Shown: positions 6,867 through 14,252 of the stretch, one piece after another | How the letters are laid out: each line of letters starts with the position of its first letter | Position numbering within the stretch: position 1 is the stretch's first letter | Position numbers and translations under genes: made by a program | The notes under the pieces: model-generated | Seen by the model: the letters and a program-made list of their open reading frames with translations, nothing else | What the model was told of the DNA's origin: nothing | The model's database searches: none | NCBI GenBank assembly: GCA_964642795.1 | Contig: CAZXRQ010000029.1 | Span: forward strand, 1 to 23,189 | Reading direction: 5' to 3' | From: JAVVVD01 sp964642795 | Lineage (GTDB): Bacteria; Bacillota; Clostridia; Christensenellales; CAG-138 | DNA: 23,189 nt

Positions 6867-7898
6867 TTATATCGTGGTGAATCCGGCGGCCCTCAGCAGC
6901 CGGTTCATATAGGCAAGCCCCATGTCCGCGTCGTCCACGGCCTCGGCGAGAATTACATCGTAGCCGGTATACTGCCTAAGCTGGCAGAACAGAGCGCTGC
7001 AAAGCGTTTCGGGCTGCTTTCTCGTGCCGATTATAACACACTTGCGGTTATGATAAAAGCTCCGCGTTTCCTCCGTGGCAAAAATGACGCAGCGGAGCCC
7101 TTCGTTTACGCGTACGTCATATTCCCGCGCGAGCTTGGCTGCGGCGGTTTCAGGAGCGCCGGTGGCCACCAGCACCTGCGCATCGGGGGCGTAATGCTTG
7201 TACTTCATGCCGGGGGAGGCGGCGGTCTCACCCTCCGCCATGGGCGCGAGTATGCTGTGGGCGAGCGCGACCTCGCCTATTACGGAGACGAGCATTTCCC
7301 GCGTTATGCCGCCGGGACGCAGTATGGTGGGTGTGCCGACCAGCGACACCACGGTGGATTCCACACCTACCCGGCAGGGGCCGCCGTTTATCATGGCGTC
7401 CACCCGGCCGTCAAGATCCTGCATGACGTGCTCTATGCAGGTGGGGCTGGGCTTGCCGGAAAGATTGGCGCTGGGCGCGGCTACCGGTACGCCGCAAGCG
7501 CGTATAAGCGCAAGCGCGGTCTTGTGATCCGGCATACGCACCGCGACGGTGGGAAGCCCCGCTGTGACCTCGTCCGGCACTATTGAGCCGCGGTTGAAAA
7601 TTAGCGTGAGCGGCCCGGGCCAAAACGCATCCATGAGCCTGCGCGCCGTATCCGGCACGTGGTTCCAAAGCGGCTTTACGTCACTTTTTTTGGCTATGTG
7701 GAGTATAAGCGGGTTGTCGCCCGGTCTGCCCTTGGCCTCGTATATGCGTCGCACGGCTTCGCCTGAAAGTCCGTTTGCGCCCAGACCGTATACGGTTTCC
7801 GTAGGAAATACCACCAGGCCGCCGGAGCGCAGCAGCTTGCCCGCGGCGGCCGCCCCGTATTCGGGCTGGTTAATGGCGTTGAAATACTGGGTATCCAC
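6867..7898 (-). CDS. ywlC: L-threonylcarbamoyladenylate synthase (Sua5/YwlC type)
   Basis: Makes threonylcarbamoyl-AMP from threonine, bicarbonate and ATP, the first step of t6A37 modification of ANN-decoding tRNAs. At 343 residues it is the two-domain Sua5 type, not the short TsaC type. The YrdC domain carries PTETVYGLGANG (32-43), AKGRPGDNPL (55-64) and SANLSGKPSPT (143-153). The linker motif SPGMKYKHYAP (228-238) then leads into the C-terminal Sua5 domain. The start is a GTG at 7898, supported by AAGGGGGA just upstream. That site overlaps the end of prfA, whose stop is only two bases away. It is co-transcribed with prfA as in many Bacillota. Confidence 0.96.
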   Translation of the reverse strand: MDTQYFNAINQPEYGAAAAGKLLRSGGLVVFPTETVYGLGANGLSGEAVRRIYEAKGRPGDNPLILHIAKKSDVKPLWNHVPDTARRLMDAFWPGPLTLIFNRGSIVPDEVTAGLPTVAVRMPDHKTALALIRACGVPVAAPSANLSGKPSPTCIEHVMQDLDGRVDAMINGGPCRVGVESTVVSLVGTPTILRPGGITREMLVSVIGEVALAHSILAPMAEGETAASPGMKYKHYAPDAQVLVATGAPETAAAKLAREYDVRVNEGLRCVIFATEETRSFYHNRKCVIIGTRKQPETLCSALFCQLRQYTGYDVILAEAVDDADMGLAYMNRLLRAAGFTTI

Positions 7899-7900
7899 GC

Positions 7901-8977
7901 TTAGTCCCCCTTGCTTTCGCCGGAGAGCCGTGCCGCCCTGTCCGCGAGTATCAGCGCGTCTATCAGCTCGTCCATATCGCCGTCCATGAATGCGGAAAGC
8001 TTGTATAGCGTAAGGCCTATGCGGTGATCCGTCACGCGGCCCTGCGGAAAGTTGTAGGTGCGTATGCGCTCGGAGCGGTCGCCGGAGCCCACCATGCTGC
8101 GGCGGGCGCTGGCCTCCTTATCTGCTTTCATGGACTGGAAGTGGTCGTACAGGCGGCTTTTGAGCACCCGCATGGCCTTATCTTTATTTTTATACTGGCT
8201 GCGCTCATCCTGACACTGCACCACTATGCCGGTGGGCAGGTGGGTTATGCGTATGGCGGATTCCGTCTTGTTTACGTGCTGACCGCCAGCGCCGCCGGAG
8301 CGGTAGGTGTCTATTTGCAGATCCTTAGGGTCTATGGTAACGTCCACATCCTCTGCCTCGGGCAGCACGGCTACCGTGGCGGCGCTGGTGTGGATGCGGC
8401 CCTGCGACTCGGTCTCGGGCACGCGCTGCACGCGCTGCACGCCGGATTCGTATTTGAGCCGCGAGTATGCGCCGTGCCCGCACAGCGAGAGCGATATCTC
8501 CTTTACGCCGCCAATTTCGGTAAGGTTCTCGTTGAGCGGCTCGGTCTTGAAGCCGTGGCGCTCAGCATAGCGCATATACATGCGCAAAAGATCCGCGCCA
8601 AAAAGCGCCGCCTCGTCCCCGCCGGTGCCGGCGCGTATTTCGATTATTACGTTTTTGCCGTCGTTTGGGTCCTTGGGCAGCAGCATCGTGCGGAGCTGAT
8701 CCTCAAGCTCTGTGCGGCGCGTCTCCAGCTCCGCCTGCTCCGTGTGTATTAGCGAGCGCATCTCCGCGTCAGAAGCGTCCGCGAACATGGCGGCACAGTC
8801 CTCAAGCTGCGCGCCCACGCCGGTATATTCATCGTATACGGCGACTATTTCACCAAGCTGGGCGTGCTCCTTTACGTTATCGCGCCACACGGACTGATCC
8901 GCCATGGCGTCCGGCCGTGAAAGCAGCGCGGTGAGCTCGTCGTGTCTTGCTTTTATGCCCTTGAGCTTATCCAGCAT
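7901..8977 (-). CDS. prfA: Peptide chain release factor 1
   Basis: Recognises UAA and UAG stop codons and triggers peptide release on the ribosome. At 358 residues it is of normal length. The codon-recognition tripeptide is PET at 187-189 in RVQRVPETESQGRIHTSA, the RF1 form (RF2 has SPF). The catalytic GGQ is at 231-233 in SGGAGGQHVNKTES, and its glutamine is the target of PrmC, encoded two genes upstream. The start at 8977 has GAGGAG upstream and overlaps the end of the CapA-like gene by 11 bp, so translation is probably coupled. Confidence 0.98.
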   Translation of the reverse strand: MLDKLKGIKARHDELTALLSRPDAMADQSVWRDNVKEHAQLGEIVAVYDEYTGVGAQLEDCAAMFADASDAEMRSLIHTEQAELETRRTELEDQLRTMLLPKDPNDGKNVIIEIRAGTGGDEAALFGADLLRMYMRYAERHGFKTEPLNENLTEIGGVKEISLSLCGHGAYSRLKYESGVQRVQRVPETESQGRIHTSAATVAVLPEAEDVDVTIDPKDLQIDTYRSGGAGGQHVNKTESAIRITHLPTGIVVQCQDERSQYKNKDKAMRVLKSRLYDHFQSMKADKEASARRSMVGSGDRSERIRTYNFPQGRVTDHRIGLTLYKLSAFMDGDMDELIDALILADRAARLSGESKGD

Positions 8978-10262
8978 AATCGTATATCTCCTCTATCAGG
9001 CAAGCGGCTTCAAAGCCGCAGATTTCGGTAACATGCGCATACGCGCGCGCCATGTCCTCATACGCGGACCCGTCCAGCTCCCGCGCCGGGGTGAATGCGT
9101 ATGCGTCGGTATAACACGGCAGCACGCGGTGACAGTCGGGCCGGTAGCACAACAGCGGAAGATATGCAAGCTCCGGCGTTATACCGTCCTCCGTGCGCGT
9201 AAGCGTGAGCCGCACGAACAGTCCGTAATTCTTGGGCGCGGGCGACATGTTGGAGATGAAGTTGCCCAGCGAGTATATCACGGGCGCGGTAACCTCCGTG
9301 CCGTCCTCGCGTGCGACGGTAAGCCATTCGATGGGCTGCACCACATGCGGGTGGCTGCCTATTACGGCGTCCGCGCCCAGCTGTATGAGCTGCTCCGCGG
9401 TAATGCGCTGGGTGCGGTTTTCGTGGTTGTCGTACTCTACGCCCCAGTGCGGACATACTATTATAAACTCCGCTCCCGCATCCCGGCAAGCCGATATATC
9501 TGCGCGCAGGGCATCTTCATCCCCAAGACGGGTCGCCGCCCATCCGCGCTGGGCGGAATCAAGGCAGCCGTCCCGCCGGTTGACGCTGAAAGTGGCGGCG
9601 ACTATGCCTACGCTTATACCGTTTGCGTCCACGATCAGCGGGGAATTTCGCATATCCGCGCTGTCCGCGGTACCGGTGGTAACAAGGCCCGATTCGCGCA
9701 GCACGGCAATGGTGCGGACAAGCCCGTCATAGCCGCGGTCAAGGCAATGGTTGTTGGCGGTGGTCGCAGCATCCAGCCCGGCGCTTACCAAAGCCTGCGC
9801 AAGCTCGTCCGGCGCATTAAAGGACTGGTACGGCGCAGTCGGGACGGGATTATCCTCGGTGGCGGGCGGCACGGTTGCGCGGGGCTGGGTATAGCCTGCC
9901 TCCGCACCCGCAAGAGTACATTCGAAGTTTGCGCACATCACGTCCACGGAGTCAAACAGGGGAGCGACGTCCGCAAAGCAGTTGGAAAAGTCGTAGCCGG
10001 TATCCGTGCGGGCTTCGCTTATCTGTCCCGTCATCATAAGTATATCGCCTACAAAGCCCAAGGTTGAGGTATCGGGTGAAGGCGTAGGTGAAGGTGCAGG
10101 TGTAGGTAAAGGGGCGGTGGGTTTTGCGGTGAGCGGGGCCGCGGGCTGCGCGGCGGCGGTCGCCGCCAGCGCGCTCGCGCTGCCCGCCGGCACGGCGGGC
10201 GCGCAGCCCGCGGCCAGGGTAACGCTCAAAACCAAAACCGTCACAAGCGCAAGCCTTCTCAT
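8967..10262 (-). CDS. CapA-family (poly-gamma-glutamate capsule type) lipoprotein, putative metallophosphatase
   Basis: A 431-residue exported protein. The N-terminus MRRLALVTVLVLSVTLAAGC is a lipoprotein signal with lipobox LAAGC (C20), so it is probably anchored to the outer face of the membrane. Residues 21-66 form an Ala/Pro/Thr-rich spacer. The remainder is a PGA_cap domain related to calcineurin-like phosphoesterases, with GDIL (72-75), NFE (112-114), TANNH (168-172), PHWGVEY (271-277) and GSHPH (302-306) as likely metal ligands. Its substrate is unknown; CapA itself works in poly-gamma-glutamate export, but no capB or capC genes are seen here. It overlaps prmC as ATGA and prfA by 11 bp, so it is embedded in a translation-termination operon. 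Confidence 0.85.
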   Translation of the reverse strand: MRRLALVTVLVLSVTLAAGCAPAVPAGSASALAATAAAQPAAPLTAKPTAPLPTPAPSPTPSPDTSTLGFVGDILMMTGQISEARTDTGYDFSNCFADVAPLFDSVDVMCANFECTLAGAEAGYTQPRATVPPATEDNPVPTAPYQSFNAPDELAQALVSAGLDAATTANNHCLDRGYDGLVRTIAVLRESGLVTTGTADSADMRNSPLIVDANGISVGIVAATFSVNRRDGCLDSAQRGWAATRLGDEDALRADISACRDAGAEFIIVCPHWGVEYDNHENRTQRITAEQLIQLGADAVIGSHPHVVQPIEWLTVAREDGTEVTAPVIYSLGNFISNMSPAPKNYGLFVRLTLTRTEDGITPELAYLPLLCYRPDCHRVLPCYTDAYAFTPARELDGSAYEDMARAYAHVTEICGFEAACLIEEIYDYAG

Positions 10263-11092
10263 GCTTCCACCGCTACCACGCGGTCAATACCGCAGATATC
10301 CTTTAGCGTATATCCTCCGCCAAATAAATGCAAAACGTCCTCGGCCTGCCCTGCGCCTACCTCCATTAGAAGTATACCGCGGGGGTTTATGCAGCTTCGC
10401 CAGTCCGCGGCGATACGCCGGTAAAAATCCAGCCCGTCCGTGCCGCCGGCCAATGCGAGCAGTGGCTCGTATGCAAGCTCCGGCTGCAAATGCTGTATTT
10501 CGGCAGCGGGGATATAGGGCGGGTTGCAGGTGATAATATCAAACGCGCCGGCTATGCCGGCAAACAGGTCGCTTTTGATCACGCGTGCGCTCAAGCCCAG
10601 CGCAAGCGCATTTTCCCCCGCGAGCGCAAGGCAGGATTCGCTTATGTCGGATAGCGCGGCGCTTACGCCGGACAGCTTTGCAAGGCTAAGGCCTATGCAG
10701 CCGGTGCCGCAGCACATATCCAGCACGGTCTTATAATTGCGCTGCGCTATAAGCTCAAGCGCATGCTCACATAACGTCTCGGTGTCCTGGCGGGGAATGA
10801 GCGTCCCGCGCCGCACGGCGAACGTAAGCCCCATAAAGTCCCACTCGCCAAGTATGTATTGCAGCGGCTCGCCTGAACGCCTGCGCTCCACGGCGGCTGC
10901 AAGCAACTCGCGCTTATCCTCGGGAAAGGGTTTATAGGCTGATAGCAGCAGCTGCGACGGGTCGATATCGTCCAGCAGCTGGCACAGCAAAAGCCGCGAC
11001 TGAAGCGCGGCCTCCTCCTTTGCAACCGGGTAGAGCGCGAGCGTCATCTCGCGCAATGCGGCGGATATGCTGTATTCCTGCTCCGCGTTCAT
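10259..11092 (-). CDS. prmC: Release factor glutamine methyltransferase
   Basis: Methylates the GGQ glutamine of release factors using S-adenosylmethionine. The 277-residue protein has an N-terminal helical substrate domain (about 1-95, including GEPLQYILGEWDFMG), SAM motif I as DMCCGTGCIGLSLA (125-138), and the defining NPPY motif at 190-193. Motif I has two cysteines where DLGTGSG is common, an acceptable variation. It overlaps its upstream neighbour yqhQ and its downstream neighbour capA by ATGA at both ends. Its target PrfA is encoded one gene further on, the usual pairing. Confidence 0.96.
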   Translation of the reverse strand: MNAEQEYSISAALREMTLALYPVAKEEAALQSRLLLCQLLDDIDPSQLLLSAYKPFPEDKRELLAAAVERRRSGEPLQYILGEWDFMGLTFAVRRGTLIPRQDTETLCEHALELIAQRNYKTVLDMCCGTGCIGLSLAKLSGVSAALSDISESCLALAGENALALGLSARVIKSDLFAGIAGAFDIITCNPPYIPAAEIQHLQPELAYEPLLALAGGTDGLDFYRRIAADWRSCINPRGILLMEVGAGQAEDVLHLFGGGYTLKDICGIDRVVAVEA

Positions 11093-12039
11093 TCGGCCTG
11101 CACGGGTTCGCCGTTCTGCGCGGTGGGCGGGTTCATTGCTAAATTAAACGCGGCTATCGCCACCTCTATCATATCCGGCTCGGGTTCGCGGGTGGTTAGA
11201 TATTGCAGCGCCATGCCGGGGGCGCGTATCGCCTTGGTGAGGAAGTTGTCGTATTTGGCGGCGAATTTCAGCAGCTCATAGGAAAGCCCGGCTACCACCG
11301 GCAGGAATATGAGCCGCGTGGCCAGTCTTATAAGGAAGTTGTCGCTCCAGCCTATCGCCGCGAAAAACAGTATGGAAACCGCCATCACGAGGAAAAGGTA
11401 GTTGGTGCCGCAGCGCGGGTGCAGCCGGCTGTGCTTCATGGCATTATCCGGGCAAAGCGGCTCGTCCGCCTCGTAGCAGGCGATGGTCTTGTGTTCTGCG
11501 CCGTGGTACATATATACCCGGCGTATGTCCTTGAGCGCCGAGCAGAAGATCAGGTAGCCTATGAATATCAGCAGTCTCACGCCGCCCTCGGCAAGGCTCT
11601 TCCAGATGCGGGCTACATTATCGGCATTTTTGAAAATAAGCGAGCTTACAAATGTTGGCAGTACGAAAAACAGCCCCACGGACAGCGCGACGGCGAGCAC
11701 TACCGCAACGCCCATCATCACCTTTTCGACGGACTTGCCGAACACCTTGGCCAGCCACTTTTCAAAGCGGGTGGGCTCCTCGGTTATGTCCTCGCCAGCA
11801 AGCTCTGCGCTGCGGCTGATGGTGTTTACGCCTATCACCAGAGATTCGATGAAGCTGACCACGCCGCGCACTATGGGCAAGCCGTAGAACGTGCCCTTCT
11901 GCGCCTTGGTCTTCTCGGGCTTGAATTCCGTCGCTATGCTGCCGTCTACCCTGCGCACCGCCATGGCGATACCTTCGGGGGACTTCATCATAACGCCTTC
12001 CATTACGGCCTGGCCGCCCACGGAGCATTTCTTTGGCAT
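11089..12039 (-). CDS. yqhQ: DUF1385 family membrane protein (YqhQ-like)
   Basis: A conserved integral membrane protein of unknown biochemical role. The start KCSVGGQAVMEGVMMKSPEG is the family signature. Further hallmarks are YHGAEHKTIACYE in the middle and HPRCGTNYLFLVMAVSILFF. The 316 residues contain about four hydrophobic segments, around 110-135, 150-170, 215-235 and 240-265. The His/Cys-rich middle could bind a metal, but that is inference. The start is at 12039, with GGAAGGAG about 12 nt upstream. It leads the prmC-prfA operon, an arrangement seen in many clostridia, there often after rpmE. No rpmE is present here; instead the operon begins at a promoter about 110 bp upstream. Confidence 0.92.
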   Translation of the reverse strand: MPKKCSVGGQAVMEGVMMKSPEGIAMAVRRVDGSIATEFKPEKTKAQKGTFYGLPIVRGVVSFIESLVIGVNTISRSAELAGEDITEEPTRFEKWLAKVFGKSVEKVMMGVAVVLAVALSVGLFFVLPTFVSSLIFKNADNVARIWKSLAEGGVRLLIFIGYLIFCSALKDIRRVYMYHGAEHKTIACYEADEPLCPDNAMKHSRLHPRCGTNYLFLVMAVSILFFAAIGWSDNFLIRLATRLIFLPVVAGLSYELLKFAAKYDNFLTKAIRAPGMALQYLTTREPEPDMIEVAIAAFNLAMNPPTAQNGEPVQAE

Positions 12040-12146
12040 GTGTTGTAACTTCTCCTTCCGCCGCCCGCGTGAATGTGTGCGGAGCGTATCAATGACGCCG
12101 GCAGGGTGCTGTCAGCATACGGCGCGGCGGTCAAAGTATCATCTGC

Positions 12147-12174
12147 ATTATAGCATATATTGCATGGCGGACAA
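12147..12174 (-). promoter_or_regulatory. Sigma-A promoter of the yqhQ-prmC-capA-prfA operon
   Basis: Minus strand: TTGTCC (-35), a 16-bp spacer, then TATAAT preceded by TGC, an extended -10. Transcription should start near 12140, giving a leader of about 100 nt before yqhQ with no clear riboswitch fold. Confidence 0.7.
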
Positions 12175-12186
12175 TGTGTTCATTGT
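12171..12186. repeat. Perfect inverted repeat over the yqhQ -35 box
   Basis: ACAATG, then TGTT, then CATTGT: a 16-bp perfect dyad. Its left arm overlaps the -35 element of the leftward promoter, and it lies about 57 bp upstream of the M23 peptidase start. It has the geometry of an operator for a dimeric repressor. No regulator gene is in the window. Confidence 0.45.
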
Positions 12187-12242
12187 GAAAAAAGATTGAA
12201 AAGCGCGTATAAGGGCAACACTAATTGCCGAGGTGATGAATA

Positions 12243-12956
12243 ATGAAGAACGTTTCGGGCAAATTCAATGCCTTTTTGCAGCGGACCGGGGGTTTCCTGA
12301 AGCGCCGGGGGATATATCTTGTGCTGATAACCTGCCTGGCGGCGGCGGGCGTGGCTGCGTTTTTTGCTTTCGGCACAGAGCGCGGGGCGGAGGACGGCGT
12401 GGAGGATGCGCCTGCGCGCGCTTCGCAGGACGAGCCGCTTGCCGCGGCAAAAACGCCCGAGCCCACCGTGCAGACTCCGCAGCCTACGGCGACGCCGCCC
12501 GCGGATTTTACGCCGCGACCCGGTACGCCGTCGCCCACCGAGGGGCGCGATATCCCGCCGGTGGACGGGGAGGTGATATGGCCCTTTGCCGCTGACGAGC
12601 TGATATACTCCGCCACGCTTGCCCAATGGATGACGCACCGCGGTATAGATATAGCCGCGAAGCTTGGCGAGCCGGTATACGCGCCGTTTGCGGGCGTAGT
12701 GGACGCAGTGTACGAGGATGCGGCGCTGGGTTGGTGCGTAAGACTGGCGCATCCGGATAACAAGGTCACAATATACGCAAATCTTGCAGCGGATCCGCCC
12801 GTGCAGGAGGGCCAGACGGTGGCGCTGCGCGGCGTGGTGGGCTATGTGGGCGAAACGGCGCTCGCTGAGTGCGAGAGCCGGACACACCTTCACTTTGAAT
12901 TGTTTATTGATGAAGAAGCGGTGGATCCCGTACTGTATTTTCTGCTGGAGCACTAA
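12243..12956 (+). CDS. Membrane-anchored M23/LytM peptidase, SpoIIQ-like
   Basis: A 237-residue protein with a short cytoplasmic N-terminus, one membrane helix (about 24-43), a Pro/Thr/Ala-rich extracytoplasmic linker (about 55-105) and a LytM domain (about 108-235). The zinc site looks complete: H132 and D136 in THRGIDIAA, and H215 plus H217 in THLHFEL. It could therefore cut peptidoglycan cross-bridges. Size, single N-terminal helix and the WMTHRGIDI region resemble clostridial SpoIIQ, the forespore partner of SpoIIIAH, but other membrane-bound M23 proteins share this plan. No sigma-F promoter could be confirmed upstream. The start is supported by GAGGTGAT about 5 nt before the ATG. The gene is followed by a strong hairpin, so it is probably monocistronic. 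Confidence 0.82.
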   Translation: MKNVSGKFNAFLQRTGGFLKRRGIYLVLITCLAAAGVAAFFAFGTERGAEDGVEDAPARASQDEPLAAAKTPEPTVQTPQPTATPPADFTPRPGTPSPTEGRDIPPVDGEVIWPFAADELIYSATLAQWMTHRGIDIAAKLGEPVYAPFAGVVDAVYEDAALGWCVRLAHPDNKVTIYANLAADPPVQEGQTVALRGVVGYVGETALAECESRTHLHFELFIDEEAVDPVLYFLLEH

Positions 12957-12968
12957 ACCTGGCCAACG

Positions 12969-13009
12969 GGTGGGCCGCGCATATTTGGCGCGGCCCACCG
13001 ACTGCTTTT
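12969..13009 (+). terminator. Probable transcription terminator after the M23 gene
   Basis: Perfect 12-bp arms GGTGGGCCGCGC (12969-12980) and GCGCGGCCCACC (12988-12999) flank a 7-nt loop. A short T4 run follows at 13006-13009. The stem is very strong but the T-run is short and six bases away, so termination may be only partial. Confidence 0.6.
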
Positions 13010-13014
13010 GGGGA

Positions 13015-13041
13015 TTGACGAAATGTGAATTCGTGTATAAT
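13015..13041 (+). promoter_or_regulatory. Possible second promoter upstream of ord
   Basis: TTGACG and a perfect TATAAT are separated by 15 bp, shorter than the preferred 17. Two copies of GTGAAT (13025-13030 and 13045-13050), spaced 20 bp apart, flank the -10 and could be activator half-sites. Weaker than the promoter at 13057-13084. Confidence 0.35.
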
Positions 13042-13056
13042 TCCGTGAATATGCAC

Positions 13057-13084
13057 TTGATATATACAGCAGCGGTGATATAAT
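13057..13084 (+). promoter_or_regulatory. Main promoter of the ornithine fermentation cluster
   Basis: TTGATA (-35), a 16-bp spacer, and TATAAT preceded by TGA, an extended -10. Transcription should start near 13091. The ord ribosome binding site GGAGGGA is at 13109-13115, 7 nt before the ATG. Confidence 0.68.
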
Positions 13085-13122
13085 AAATATGTACTCAAAA
13101 AATTATACGGAGGGACAAAAAT

Positions 13123-14172
13123 ATGGAAAACGTAAGGGTCGCAATTTGGGGTTTCGGCGCGATGGGCAGCGGTATTGCAGAGGTGCTGCTTCGCAAGCAG
13201 GGCGTAGAGATTACCGGCGTGTGCCGCAAGAACCCCGCCTATGAAGGCAAGAGCATTTTCGAAGTGCTGGGCGTGGAGCGCGGCGATCGCAAGGATGTTA
13301 AAATCAGCACCAAGATCGAAGACGTCGTCTATAAGGGCGCGGCGGACATCTGCGTTGTGGCTACGGATTCCTTCACCCGCGACGTGTTCCCCAAGATCAA
13401 GTTTGTTGCCGAGCAGGGCATCAACGTTGTAAGCATAGCGGAGGAGATGAGCTATCCCGCCGCGCAGGAGCCCGAGCTGGCCGCCGAAATGGACAAGATC
13501 GCCAAGGCGAACGGCGTCACCATTCTGGGCACCGGAATCAACCCCGGTCTGATGATGGATCTTCTTGCCATCTGCCTGTCCGGCTGCATGACGGATCTGG
13601 ACAGCGTAATGTGCAAGCGCGTCAACTCCCTGTCCCCGTTTGGCCCGCTGGTAATGAAGGAGCAGGGCATCGGCGTTACGGTAGCGGATTTCGAGAAGGG
13701 CTGCAAGGACGGCTCGCTCTCCGGCCACGTCGGCTTTGCGGAGTCCACCGGCATGATCGCCGAGGCGATTGGCTGGGATATCACCAAGTTCCAGCAGCAG
13801 ATGAAGCCCATCGTCACCAACGTTGACCGTCAGGCGCCCCATGGATTTGCGGCGGCCGGCAACGTGGCGGGCGTTAACATGACCAGCCAGGGCTATGACG
13901 CCGACGGCAACCTCAAAATAGACCTTATCCATCCCCAGCAGATAGAGCCTGAGATGGAAGGCACCCACACCGGCGACTACATCGAGCTCAAAGGCATACC
14001 CGAGGTCAATATGGCCATACGTCCCGAGGTCAACGGCGGCCTGGGCACCATCGCAATGTGCGTCAACATGATCCCTCATGTTATAAACGCCGAGCCGGGC
14101 CTCAAGACCATGATCGACCTGCCTGTTCCCCATGCGCTGATGGGCGATTTCCGCAGCTATATCAAAAAATAA
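13123..14172 (+). CDS. ord: 2,4-diaminopentanoate dehydrogenase
   Basis: Oxidatively deaminates (2R,4S)-2,4-diaminopentanoate to 2-amino-4-ketopentanoate, releasing ammonia and NAD(P)H. The 349-residue protein has an N-terminal Rossmann fold with GFGAMGSG (10-17) after VRVAIW, and a dihydrodipicolinate-reductase-like C-terminal half, the layout of the C. sticklandii enzyme. The assignment is strengthened by the neighbours, which encode the preceding aminomutase and the following thiolase. GGAGGGA with 7-nt spacing is a strong ribosome binding site. Ile codons are mostly ATC (18 of 30, with only 6 ATA), unlike the mutL-like gene nearby, which suggests high expression. It is the first gene after the promoter, followed by a GC-rich hairpin. 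Confidence 0.93.
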   Translation: MENVRVAIWGFGAMGSGIAEVLLRKQGVEITGVCRKNPAYEGKSIFEVLGVERGDRKDVKISTKIEDVVYKGAADICVVATDSFTRDVFPKIKFVAEQGINVVSIAEEMSYPAAQEPELAAEMDKIAKANGVTILGTGINPGLMMDLLAICLSGCMTDLDSVMCKRVNSLSPFGPLVMKEQGIGVTVADFEKGCKDGSLSGHVGFAESTGMIAEAIGWDITKFQQQMKPIVTNVDRQAPHGFAAAGNVAGVNMTSQGYDADGNLKIDLIHPQQIEPEMEGTHTGDYIELKGIPEVNMAIRPEVNGGLGTIAMCVNMIPHVINAEPGLKTMIDLPVPHALMGDFRSYIKK

Positions 14173-14188
14173 TCTCCGTGTAAATATG

Positions 14189-14215
14189 CCGCGGGGCTCC
14201 TGCGGGGCTCCGCGG
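14189..14215 (+). other. Stable GC-rich hairpin between ord and the permease gene
   Basis: It folds into a 12-pair stem (two G-T pairs) with a 3-nt loop, starting CCGCGG and ending CCGCGG. It contains a tandem copy of GCGGGGCTCC. No T-run follows on either strand, so it is probably not a standard terminator; mRNA stabilisation of ord, processing or partial attenuation are possible. Confidence 0.6.
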
Positions 14216-14252
14216 TTCAACTCAAAAACGACATAATCGAGGCTGTGAAGCA

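Noticed and set aside
12150..12242. Sigma-F promoter for the SpoIIQ-like gene
   Set aside because: GTATA and GCATA elements exist, but neither has a GGnnAnA-type -10 at 14-16 bp. A TTGAAA-18-ACTAAT alternative would leave almost no leader. No promoter is claimed.
14189..14215. Rho-independent terminator between ord and the permease
   Set aside because: The stem is strong, but it is followed by TTCAACTCAAAAA with no T-run, and the genes on both sides belong to one pathway, so it is listed as a hairpin only.
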